Source: Tahibacter aquaticus (GTDB taxonomy: Bacteria > Pseudomonadota > Gammaproteobacteria > Xanthomonadales > Rhodanobacteraceae). From it: 64,000 bases of DNA. The first letter of the stretch is position 1; every line of letters starts with the position of its first letter. The translations under genes and the position numbers were made by a program. The notes under the pieces were generated by a model. That model had not been told where the DNA came from. It ran no database searches and saw only the letters and a program-made list of their open reading frames with translations. This document shows positions 1-7,528 of this stretch, piece after piece. The DNA is taken from NCBI RefSeq assembly GCF_004363655.1, contig NZ_SNZH01000003.1, forward strand, positions 392,305 to 456,304. The letters run 5' to 3'.

Positions 1-274
1 CCGTCGGCGAATGCGACGCCCGTGCTCGTCCGTCGATGAGCGCACCCGCAACCTCCGCGAGCCCCCAGTCCGGGACCACGGCTTGCACCAAGGAGCCGAT
101 CTCCAAGCGCAGGCGCGTTCCGCTGCGCCGTGCCGCTTCTTTTTCCTGCGCCGCCTCGCGCAGTTCGTGAAACAGTTGCCGAGCCTGCAGCTGCGCTACC
201 CGTTTCGTCGCCCGCGCGACCTGCACCGCCATGCGTTGTTCCGCTGCTGTGCGTTTTGTGCGTTTGTCGATCAC
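1..274 (-). CDS. TraD-like small conjugal-transfer protein (partial, runs off left edge)
   Basis: Reading the minus strand from a GTG at 274 gives an uninterrupted frame to the window edge (about 91 codons). The N-terminal half is charged and coiled-coil-like. The later part (RSGTRLRLEIGSLVQAVV, then a GALIDGRA stretch) resembles the small TraD proteins of rhizobial-type conjugation modules, in which a basic 'R-R-E-I-G-L-V' core is followed by a 'GAL' helix. The start overlaps the stop of the upstream gene in a GTGA, so the two are translationally coupled. It lies divergent from a MobA/MobL relaxase, the usual neighbourhood for such accessory relaxosome proteins. The family call rests on this short pattern plus context; the C-terminus is not visible. 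Confidence 0.5.
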   Translation of the reverse strand, partial: MIDKRTKRTAAEQRMAVQVARATKRVAQLQARQLFHELREAAQEKEAARRSGTRLRLEIGSLVQAVVPDWGLAEVAGALIDGRARASHSPT

Positions 275-591
275 GGTCGTGGCCTCGGCGGTCGCGGTGC
301 GTTCGTCGTTGGCTGTTTTGTTGCTTCGTCGAGATTTGACTCAGCGTTCCGGTCGTCGGTTTCGGGCGCGAGTTTCGGCACCAACCTCAGCTTCGGCGCG
401 GGCGGCCATGCGTCCAGCTGGTTCTGCGCGAGGTGGTAAACGGATGCGCTGCACTGCATCAGCTCCCACAGGTCGGCTTGTTGCAGGCGACGCTGTGGAT
501 AAACCTCATCGTTTCCCGCAATTTCCAGAAGGTTGAGGGCAACCTGGTGAAAGTACGTAATTGCAGTTTGGAGTTCGAAGGTCAGGTGCAT
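271..591 (-). CDS. small hypothetical protein of the mobilisation operon
   Basis: A 106-residue protein starting at ATG 591, with an AAGGA ribosome-binding site about eight bases upstream. The first 60 residues look helical and globular (MHLTFELQTAITYFHQVAL...); the C-terminus is Pro/Arg-rich. Its TGA overlaps the GTG of the next gene, so the two form an operon reading away from the relaxase. I do not recognise the family. Position suggests a relaxosome accessory or plasmid-maintenance protein, but nothing in the sequence proves it. Confidence 0.6.
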   Translation of the reverse strand: MHLTFELQTAITYFHQVALNLLEIAGNDEVYPQRRLQQADLWELMQCSASVYHLAQNQLDAWPPAPKLRLVPKLAPETDDRNAESNLDEATKQPTTNAPRPPRPRP

Positions 592-1238
592 CGGTTCGTC
601 CTTGATGTTGTGAGGATCGAACTCATCGAATCACAACGTGCTCCTGCCGCAAGACGACAGCTGCACGCCAACGTGCGCGCAATGCGTGCATGGGAACCCC
701 GCTCCGCGCTGGGGACTGAGCGTTCTAGTTGTCGGTCGCGGGTGCAACCTTTCGTCGCAGGCGGGCTGTTTGTCCGCGCGTGCCTGCCTGTTCGTTCCGC
801 GCTTCAACCAAAACAGAAGGCATTCCGCGCGTTCGATGTGCGTGCAGCATTGAGAACGGCGGCTGCGAAACGGCCGCTAGGAACGTGCGCAAATCGTGGT
901 GGCTCCGTTCGTCCGGTCGGCGTCGCACGCTCGCGTGCATAGCCGACGCTGGACGGTCCGGCCGTGTGCACGAGGTCGTGGCAAAAGCTTGGCACGACGC
1001 CGGGTTACTTTTTGAAGCAAGAGCGCATCTACGCAAACCTCCGGTTTGCCCGCCGCCTTCGGTCGGCGGATGCGCTGGAGCGTTGCCCCAGACCCCGGCG
1101 CACGCGCCGCACGACGAGCAGGAGCAAACCGTACCGATCGGCACGCGGCGTGCGCACAACGTCGCGCACTTGTCGTCTTGCGCAGCTCGGTCCGTCTTTT
1201 ACCGTGCAATGCAGGGCAGCAAAGGAGCGTGGCGCGGC
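592..1238. other. divergent intergenic region, probable oriT and promoter region
   Basis: About 650 bases between the divergent small-gene operon and the relaxase. No convincing gene is present, although frames stay open through high GC. It contains the strong three-arm inverted-repeat structure at 1022-1076 (separate entry). On the minus strand near 1161-1175 there is an AAGTGCGCG sequence that resembles the nick region of RSF1010-type (MOBQ) origins (AAGTGCGCC). The location next to a MobA/MobL relaxase makes an origin of transfer plausible. Confidence 0.4.
1022..1076. repeat. three-arm inverted-repeat structure (candidate oriT or leader)
   Basis: An outer perfect 8-bp stem (AGCGCATC at 1022-1029 with GATGCGCT at 1069-1076) encloses two further hairpins. 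One is a perfect 7-bp repeat with a 3-base loop (GCAAACC 1033-1039, GGTTTGC 1043-1049). The other is a 6-bp stem CCGCCG (1050-1055) with CGGCGG (1064-1069), which shares one base with the outer stem. Together they can fold as a three-way junction or cruciform, about 160 bases before the relaxase start. Such structure is common at relaxase recognition sites; it could equally regulate relaxase translation. Confidence 0.5.
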
Positions 1239-2858
1239 ATGGCGATTTTCTACGTCGATCTGAAAGTGTTCAGCCGCAGCCAGGGGCACACCGCGACCGC
1301 TGCTGCCGCATACCGTGCCGGCGTACGCATCAAGGACGAGCGCACCGGACTTGTGCACGACTACCGAAAACGTACCGGTGTCGTTTCGGTAGCGATGCGT
1401 GCGCCCGCCGACGCCCCGGAATGGGCGTGCGATCCGTTCAAAGTTTGGAGCGCCGCGGAGATGGCGGAGTTGCGCGCGAACGCGCGGGTCGCGCGGGAAC
1501 TCCTCGTCGCACTGCCCGCCGAACTCGATGCGTCCCAACGAAGCGATTTGGCCGAGGCCATCGCGCAATCTTTGGTCGATCGTTACGGCGTCGCCGTCAT
1601 GATCGCGATCCACGGACCGGGGAAAGGCGGCGACGATCGGAACCATCACGCGCACCTGCTCATGACCACGCGCACACTGCGTGCCGAAGGGTTCGGCCCC
1701 AAGGTTCGTCAGCTCGACGACCAACGGAGCGGCCCCGAAGAAGTACGCGCGTTACGGCAGCTCGTCGCTGCGCTCACGAACCATCATCTGCAGCGAGCAG
1801 TTCTGGATGCACGCGTTGATTTCCGTTCGCTCGACATGCAAGCGAAAGAGGCCGCAGAACGGGGCGACGTCGAGGCGGTCGCGCGGCTGGCGCGCCTGCC
1901 GCAGCGGCACGAAGGCAAGGCCGCGACCGCGGCGCTTCGGCGGGGCGAGCACAGCGGCGCGCGCGAAGCGAACCAGCAGGTGAGCACGGACAACCGCGCG
2001 CTCAGCGAATTCGCGCAGCAGCGCGCCGCGGAACTTCGCCGCGAACGGGAACCTCAGCGTCGCGCCCGGAAGCCGGTTGCCGGCCAAAGATCGCGCGCAC
2101 GTCCCACGACCTTCCAAGCACCGGCTCCGCGACCGCGGCGTCTTGCTCAGGAGTCACGAGATCCTTACCTGGCCGGTCTCGCAGAGACCGTGGCGTTCGT
2201 CCGTCGTTTGTCGGACGAGACGGTGCAGAACGATCGGCGAAGGGCGCGCCAAGCCGCGCAGGATCTCCGTAGAGCCACGCGCACTCGGGCAGGGGCTCGG
2301 CTTTCGATCAGCGATGATTGTGGCGCCGCCATCGGTGCGGCTCTTGCTCTGATCCCAGAGCATTCGTCGCCTCCGGGTTCGTCGAACGGACGAACGGTGC
2401 TGCCCCCGATTGCGGAAGACGGTTCCGCTGCTTCGAACAGCGTGACGCCGGAGGGCGAATGTGCCACGCGGCCGATCGATCCCCGTGCAACCGCCAGCAC
2501 GCTGACACCGGCATCAGAAGGCGTGACAGCCGTTGCGGGTGCGTCCGCAACTGCGAACAACACCGGCCCTCGTGAGGCGCGTCCCGTGTCGGCAGCGATC
2601 GCCGAGCCAAGATCGTATGCGCCGGCCCGTGGGCCGCAGAACCGACGGGAATGGGCCCAGTTGCGACGCCAGCAGCGGGCTGCGGCTGCCAGCCACGTCT
2701 CACCGTCCGCTGCAGAAAATCCCACCGCTGCAGCGCTGTCGCCGGCGTCCCCTTCTGCGGTCGTGTTGGTAGCCCCTTCGACCATCACGCCGAGCGGTAA
2801 CGGAGGTCCTGCACCGGCACCCGAACGACCACTCAGCTCGCGACGGCCACGTCCGTGA
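1239..2858 (+). CDS. MobA/MobL-family relaxase
   Basis: A 539-residue protein. ATG 1239 is chosen because AAAGGAG at 1221-1227 precedes it and the family's N-terminus (MAIFYVDLKVFSRSQG) begins there. This is the 'MAIFHLxxKxxSRSxG' start of MobA/MobL (MOBQ-type) relaxases, followed by AAAYRAG and DY-R. Around residues 135-139 is the metal-binding histidine motif NHHAHLLMTTR of HUH endonucleases. The relaxase nicks oriT, binds the 5' end covalently through an N-terminal tyrosine (Tyr5 is a candidate) and pilots the strand. The C-terminal 200 residues are Ala/Pro/Arg-rich and low-complexity. No helicase or primase domain is visible, so the protein is a bare mobilisation relaxase that would need helper transfer functions. 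Confidence 0.92.
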   Translation: MAIFYVDLKVFSRSQGHTATAAAAYRAGVRIKDERTGLVHDYRKRTGVVSVAMRAPADAPEWACDPFKVWSAAEMAELRANARVARELLVALPAELDASQRSDLAEAIAQSLVDRYGVAVMIAIHGPGKGGDDRNHHAHLLMTTRTLRAEGFGPKVRQLDDQRSGPEEVRALRQLVAALTNHHLQRAVLDARVDFRSLDMQAKEAAERGDVEAVARLARLPQRHEGKAATAALRRGEHSGAREANQQVSTDNRALSEFAQQRAAELRREREPQRRARKPVAGQRSRARPTTFQAPAPRPRRLAQESRDPYLAGLAETVAFVRRLSDETVQNDRRRARQAAQDLRRATRTRAGARLSISDDCGAAIGAALALIPEHSSPPGSSNGRTVLPPIAEDGSAASNSVTPEGECATRPIDPRATASTLTPASEGVTAVAGASATANNTGPREARPVSAAIAEPRSYAPARGPQNRREWAQLRRQQRAAAASHVSPSAAENPTAAALSPASPSAVVLVAPSTITPSGNGGPAPAPERPLSSRRPRP

Positions 2859-3277
2859 TGAGCTCGACCGCGGAGGTGCGGGCTGGCTCAACAGGTCTGT
2901 CCGATTCGTCAGGGGGACAGCAGCGCACGTTGGCGCACAACTTCCGGGCGTCCGCCCGTGACGCGTTGCATCGAGAGATTACATAGGCACGAAGTGCCCA
3001 ACGCGACGAGTCAGCGTTTGAAGGCGCGGCGGTCGATTCTCCTGGCGTCGCCTCTACCTACCGAACGATGGGGCGTTCGGCTGGGCGGGACGGATCCTGG
3101 GGGATTCGCTGGCGAGAAAGTTGTTGGCGCGGGCTCAGGTGGTTTCGACGCAACACCTGCAGGTAGCGCGGCCTTGACCTACTACAGCGGACATTCGGTG
3201 GTTCGTGCTGACCTTAGCGCTGTCGGTACGCGACACGGTGTTGCTCCGAGATTTTTTGAGAAAGGCGCACTTGCCCA
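2859..3277. other. intergenic, no gene supported
   Basis: About 420 bases after the relaxase. One open frame (2958-3281) ends in a TGA overlapping the GTG of the next gene, but its protein is low-complexity with no recognisable fold or ribosome-binding site. I see nothing else here. Confidence 0.4.
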
Positions 3278-3868
3278 GTGATTCAGGTGTCGATTCGGCG
3301 GTCTAAAAAGCCGCAGTGGTTGAAAGGTATACTTGAATGCGAGACTATCGAATCGGATTTCTTGCGGGAGAGCGGTGCTTTGAACGCTTGGTCCGAATCA
3401 TTTACTCGACCGGTTGGCTACAACAACGGTCATACGCTTTGGCAGTCTTGTACCGAGCTTTTCCAGCTTGATGCGGCGGGAAATTCGGTGCTGGTGACGA
3501 CGCGGTCAACGTACTTCGTAACCAACGTTGGCGGCTTGCTCGTCAACGGATCATTTCAGTCGCTAGGGCGCGCCCAACACTTTCTAGCGAGAATTCCGCA
3601 TGCCACGGTCTCCCATTTTGTGCGACGCTCCAAGGTGATCCGCGCGAGGTACGGCTACTTGCTCTGGCACTTGGCAGAGATGCGTGTTGACTTGAGAGGT
3701 AACCAACCCCTTCTCGAAAACATCGTGACAGAAGAGTTCGCTGTTCAATCTCCGGACGGCGGGTTCGAAGTTTTAAAGGTCGCCAGTAGTGATGAGGCTA
3801 TCGCGGCTTTGATTGAAAGGACCCGCGACCCTCCCGCACCGTCCACAGGCACTCGGCCAGCGCCTTGA
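3278..3868 (+). CDS. hypothetical protein
   Basis: A 196-residue protein starting at GTG 3278, with a weak AAAGG about 13 bases upstream. The sequence is well mixed, with many hydrophobic and aromatic residues (for example YGYLLWHLAEMRVDL), no signal peptide and no membrane segment, so it is probably a soluble cytoplasmic protein. Base composition is lower in GC than the relaxase next door, which suggests a different origin. I do not recognise the family. It sits alone between gene-poor stretches of the mobile region. Confidence 0.5.
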   Translation: MIQVSIRRSKKPQWLKGILECETIESDFLRESGALNAWSESFTRPVGYNNGHTLWQSCTELFQLDAAGNSVLVTTRSTYFVTNVGGLLVNGSFQSLGRAQHFLARIPHATVSHFVRRSKVIRARYGYLLWHLAEMRVDLRGNQPLLENIVTEEFAVQSPDGGFEVLKVASSDEAIAALIERTRDPPAPSTGTRPAP

Positions 3869-3883
3869 AGCAGATTGCGTTTG

Positions 3884-4102
3884 CTATGCAAACGTTCTGC
3901 CTACGGGGTAGTCGTGTCTGTTGTTCAGACTTCCGATGGTGGGCTGTTGGCCACTCCATCGGCCGTTGCAGACATCCACGGCCTCGTCAGCGTCAGCTGC
4001 CGCAGCCTTGGGATCTGTACGATGCAGCGAGGCGATGAACGCTTTGAACCAGAGATCTTTCTGGGTCAGGTCAGAGGCTTTCGACTTGAGCACGTGGGAC
4101 AT
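3884..4102 (-). CDS. small hypothetical protein
   Basis: A 72-residue protein beginning MSHVLKSKASDLTQKDLWF at ATG 4102. The frame stays open further upstream, but that part is Arg/Ala-rich and unlike a protein. The central part (WFKAFIASLHR, AAAADADEAVDVCNGRW) is helical and resembles small cargo proteins of phages and integrative elements in which a 'W-x-A...A-A-D-x-A...R-W' pattern recurs. That resemblance is impressionistic, and function is unknown. It is convergent with the preceding gene. Confidence 0.45.
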   Translation of the reverse strand: MSHVLKSKASDLTQKDLWFKAFIASLHRTDPKAAAADADEAVDVCNGRWSGQQPTIGSLNNRHDYPVGRTFA

Positions 4103-5070
4103 GGCGGGCACCCTGGTTGAGCTGTGTCTTGATCTAACAGAAAACGGTCGTCGCGCAAGGGGGGCGGCTTGTCTTTGTTGCTCCGCAAAGCGGCAAGGCC
4201 CAACGCGCGCTCGCAGCCAGAGGCTGCGCACCTATTGGCCGGGTCCGCGGACGAGGGTTTTTCCCGATGATCCGAGGTCGAGCCTTCGCCCGGACCGTGA
4301 TGCTGCGGCGGCGCCGTTCAGTTCTGGCTGGCCCACCCGACCGCCCGCGCCCGCGCCGTCCCAAGCGCGAATCCAGTTGCAGCCCACGGGACGCCATCAT
4401 CGCGCGCCGTGGCGTCCGAAGACGTCGTGCAGGTGGTGAGGACCAGTGCGTTGCCGCCCGACGTTCGTACGCCGCGGTGATCCTGCGGCTGGCGCACGAG
4501 CGTCCAACTTTCATCAGACCCCGGCGCTCAACTTGGCTATTAAACGCAGTCGAGAGGAGAGCTCCGTACGGACAGGGTTCCGTCGCCACCCCCATCTCCG
4601 CGTCCGCCTCGGCCGCGCTGAGCAGCCCCGACCGCTTGTGCCCGGGCGAAGGAAGAAAAAGCAATGTGACCGCGGGCGCGAAAAAGGGAACTCAACTTGC
4701 TGGATCCGTACGGTTGACGCGTTGCAGCAGCGGACTATGGTGATCCGGACCGAGCCCGTCTCTCGGCCGTGTCGACGCCGGCCGCTGTTCGCGCGCGGCC
4801 CCCGTTCCACCGCCGGATGGGCGGTGCCCGCATTCTTCAGGAGGAAGTCATGTAGCGACCGCCCGCTGTTCCGATCGTAGGTAGCCTGCGGCAGCGCAAG
4901 AGATGGAGACGGTGGCTCGGAACGTCTAGGTTCCGAGCCACCGAAGCGTGGTTTCCTGGTGGTCCCCACGCTTGAACTCTAGCTCACCGTGTCGGCACGT
5001 CAAGCGAGTTTTCCGCTCGCGCGGCATCGTGCGCTCGCCGTTTCCCGCAACTTTCAGCAGGAAACGCCCC
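4103..5070. other. long gene-poor stretch
   Basis: Nearly 1 kb with no supported gene. Open frames on both strands are Arg/Ser/Pro-rich and typical of chance frames in GC-rich DNA. The one clear structure is a perfect 14-bp inverted repeat near the right end (separate entry). The stretch may hold decayed mobile-element genes. Confidence 0.4.
4910..4943. repeat. perfect 14-bp inverted repeat
   Basis: CGGTGGCTCGGAAC (4910-4923) and GTTCCGAGCCACCG (4930-4943) are exact reverse complements around a 6-base centre (GTCTAG). No T-run follows, so it is not a classical intrinsic terminator. It lies 128 bases before the HTH gene at 5071, where it could be an operator, a factor-dependent terminator or the end of a small element. 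Confidence 0.6.
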
Positions 5071-5490
5071 GTGAACTTGAAGCAGTTGATCAACCTCATT
5101 CTCGACCATCCCGAACTGTCCAACGCGCGCATCGGACGCCTGTCGCGTTCGAGTACGCGCACGGTGTACCGCTACCGCAAGCTGTTGCAGGACGTCTCCC
5201 TTTCGGCTGCGGAACGCAGCGACGAAGAGTTGTTGCGAGCCAAGTTCAATCGTCCGCGTCATGTGCCTGCAGGCAAGACCCCGATCGACTGGTCGCAAAC
5301 CCGTGCCGTGCTCTGCACACCGAACGTCACCGTACGCGACGCGTGGGAGCAGTACCGTGCCTCGCGGCCCCTACCGCATGTGGGCTACTCGCGGTTCCGT
5401 CGCCAAGTGCGGGCTCGGTTCGGCAAGGTGTACATCGTTTCCAGCCCGGGCAGCGGTGGCGACGCGTTGGTCAACGGTTCGCGGTCGTGA
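5071..5490 (+). CDS. IS21 IstA-like helix-turn-helix protein (short)
   Basis: A 139-residue protein. GTG 5071 is preferred because AGGAA lies about nine bases upstream and the fold begins there (NLKQLINLILDHPELSN). Residues 1-40 form a helix-turn-helix (ARIGRLSRSSTRTVYRYRK). Residues 70-110 contain a VTVRDAWEQYRA ... YSRFRRQVRA segment that mirrors the second N-terminal region of IS21-family IstA transposases. The DDE catalytic domain of IstA (normally 350-500 residues in all) is entirely missing. It is therefore either a truncated transposase or a stand-alone DNA-binding regulator. It precedes the recombinase trio by about 550 bases on the same strand. Confidence 0.6.
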   Translation: MNLKQLINLILDHPELSNARIGRLSRSSTRTVYRYRKLLQDVSLSAAERSDEELLRAKFNRPRHVPAGKTPIDWSQTRAVLCTPNVTVRDAWEQYRASRPLPHVGYSRFRRQVRARFGKVYIVSSPGSGGDALVNGSRS

Positions 5491-6037
5491 TTCCCGCCGG
5501 GATCGCACGCTGGTCCGCCGGTGCGTTCGTAGCGTGTACACCCTTCCACATGGTGGCGTTTGCGGCGCAGTTGCTTTCCTGTGCGCAGGCCATCGCGTTG
5601 CTGTTCGGCGCAACGTCCGCCCGTCTTCAGTTTCGAGCCGCTTGTCGGGGGGCTGTCGGAACGATCGGGGAGAACCGGCTGGTTCGGCGCTGCGCCCGCA
5701 GTATCGGAACAATCAGTGGGTACGGCCGATCGGCGCGGTTGGGTGGGGGCGGAACGTGGTGCGGGACGAGTACGGCGCGAGGGGCTTGCGGGGTTCGGCA
5801 AGCCTGTTATTCGTACGGGACCCCAATCACGGAGACGCAGCACAGCACGAGACGCCTGACTTCGTCCGCAGGACGCGCATCAACGAAAGAGACCCAGCAC
5901 CTTGGCGGGTGCTGGGACTCGCTGAAGCGGAATTTTCGAGCACCGCATCGGCATCGTAGCGCGAAACCCACCTTCGTCAAGAGTGCCCGAGCATTCGGGA
6001 GGGTGGCCTGCGGCTTCTTGTTTCTGGGAGAACGCCG
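5491..6037. other. intergenic region upstream of the recombinase trio
   Basis: About 550 bases without a supported gene. It contains the hairpin at 5893-5916 and should carry the promoter and one end of the trio element. I could not find a matching direct repeat by eye that would define an attachment site. Confidence 0.35.
5893..5916. repeat. 9-bp stem hairpin upstream of the trio
   Basis: CCCAGCACC (5893-5901) pairs exactly with GGTGCTGGG (5908-5916) around a 6-base loop. No U-tract follows. It lies about 120 bases before the first recombinase gene. It may insulate the trio from upstream transcription or form part of the recombinase binding site; both are inferences from position. Confidence 0.5.
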
Positions 6038-7528
6038 ATGCCCTACCTGATGACAACCGTTTCCGATGTTGACGCCGTTTCGCCCGCCTCCCATCCCGGA
6101 TGCCACGCGGTTCGGTCCTGCCGCTTCCACCACGTCACGCACGAGCCCGTACCTTCGGTGCTGGACCCGCACCGCCTTCTCTACGTCCTCTGGACGTGGG
6201 ACGAGCACAGCAAGCCGGCTCGGTTCGAACCGCTGGTGCAGTATTTCGAGCACTTGGGTCGGCGCTGCAAGCCGGAGCGTCAGCGCCGCACCGCGCGGAT
6301 GGTCGGCCTGCTCAGCGACTTCGTTCGGGCGCACGCCCGCAGCAGCAGCCCGGAACCCGTGTGGGCGGCGTTCCCTGAAGCGCTCGTCGGCGGTACCGAG
6401 CACCTGACCGGGCCGCTGCGGGACCTGCTCTGGCCCCCGGCTTCGCCGCGTTCGGCCCGGGCCCGACTCGGCCTGCTCAACGGGTTCCTCGAGTGGCTGG
6501 GCGACCGGGCTGGTTCGCGGACGTCGTTGGCGCCGTGGATCGATCCGTTGTTGGCGGCGCGGCAGGCCGCTCATCGCGCCAAGCACGCCACCTTGCCCTT
6601 CCGGGCGGTGAGCTGGGGCGCGCACGCGCGGGGCCGTGCTGCGGCCTGGGGGCACAAACCGGTGGTACACGACCGCGACGCCGTGGCGTTCGACGAAGCC
6701 CGTCTGGAAGATCTGCTGTTCTTCGGGTTCCGCCGGCGCGGTGCGCGGGCGGAAGACGGCGAGTTGGGGCTGGATCTGCGCGACGTCCTGATCACGATCC
6801 TGCTGCACGCCGGCGGCTTACGCTCGTGCGAGCCGTTCCATCTGTTTGTGGACGACGTGGGGGTGGATCCGAACGATCCGGAGAGCGCGGAAGTGCGGCT
6901 CTACCACCCCGAAGAAGGGTGGGCCCCGGCCCACGCGCAGGCACCGCGCCGACGGCGCGACGCCGTGCGGCGCGAGGAATACCTGCGCGAATGGCACGGC
7001 CTTGTTCCGCGGACGGACGGGCCTTCGGGGCAGCGCGCGGGGTGGAAGCACCTTCGCCTGGATCGTCCCGCGGAGTCCTACGCCGTGGTGCGGTGGTTTC
7101 CGACCGAGTGGGGGCGGGTCTTCCTGCGCTTGTTCGGGCTGTACCTGAATCAACAGCGTCCTGAATCGGTCGGGCATCCGTATCTGTTCGTGTGCGACCA
7201 CGGTGCGCAAAGCGGGCGGCCGTACACCCTGCAGAGCTACCGCCAAGCGCACGCGGTGGCGGTGCGGCGCCTCGGCCTGAACGTGGCCAAGGCTTTGGGG
7301 ACCACGCCGCACGCGCACCGGCACGCCTACGGGCGGCGTCTTGCCGCCGCCAAGCTGCCGAAAGGTACGGTGCAGATCGCCATGCACCACCGCTCGCCGC
7401 TGTCCCAAGAGGTCTACACGCAGCCCACGTTGCAGCAGGTCGCCGAGGGGATGGAGGAGCACAGCAAGCGCTTGCGCGGGCGGCGGGGGAGCGTCTCGGC
7501 GCTGCTGTCGCACGGGGGTGAAGCATGA
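6038..7528 (+). CDS. gmtY: tyrosine recombinase, GmtY-like
   Basis: A 496-residue protein; ATG 6038 has GGGAG nine bases upstream. Residues 1-180 form an N-terminal region containing the SAM-like core-binding fold. The catalytic domain follows, with Arg near residue 260 (HAGGLRSCEPF), the H-x-x-H/R box near residue 425 (TPHAHRHAYGRRL), a second His near 448 (AMHHRS) and the nucleophile Tyr near 458 (QEVYTQP). All key residues are therefore present and the enzyme should be active in strand exchange. It overlaps the next gene by four bases (ATGA). The gene symbol rests on the trio context and general likeness; the tyrosine-recombinase call itself is secure. Confidence 0.8.
   Translation: MPYLMTTVSDVDAVSPASHPGCHAVRSCRFHHVTHEPVPSVLDPHRLLYVLWTWDEHSKPARFEPLVQYFEHLGRRCKPERQRRTARMVGLLSDFVRAHARSSSPEPVWAAFPEALVGGTEHLTGPLRDLLWPPASPRSARARLGLLNGFLEWLGDRAGSRTSLAPWIDPLLAARQAAHRAKHATLPFRAVSWGAHARGRAAAWGHKPVVHDRDAVAFDEARLEDLLFFGFRRRGARAEDGELGLDLRDVLITILLHAGGLRSCEPFHLFVDDVGVDPNDPESAEVRLYHPEEGWAPAHAQAPRRRRDAVRREEYLREWHGLVPRTDGPSGQRAGWKHLRLDRPAESYAVVRWFPTEWGRVFLRLFGLYLNQQRPESVGHPYLFVCDHGAQSGRPYTLQSYRQAHAVAVRRLGLNVAKALGTTPHAHRHAYGRRLAAAKLPKGTVQIAMHHRSPLSQEVYTQPTLQQVAEGMEEHSKRLRGRRGSVSALLSHGGEA

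Noticed and set aside
2165..2788. Minus-strand frame opposite the relaxase C-terminus
   Set aside because: No ribosome-binding site; mirror of the Ala/Pro/Arg-rich relaxase tail.
2958..3281. 107-codon frame ending in overlap with the gene at 3278
   Set aside because: The overlap suggested coupling, but the protein is low-complexity and lacks a ribosome-binding site.
4134..4969. Several overlapping frames on both strands in the gene-poor stretch
   Set aside because: None has a plausible start, fold or conserved-looking patch.
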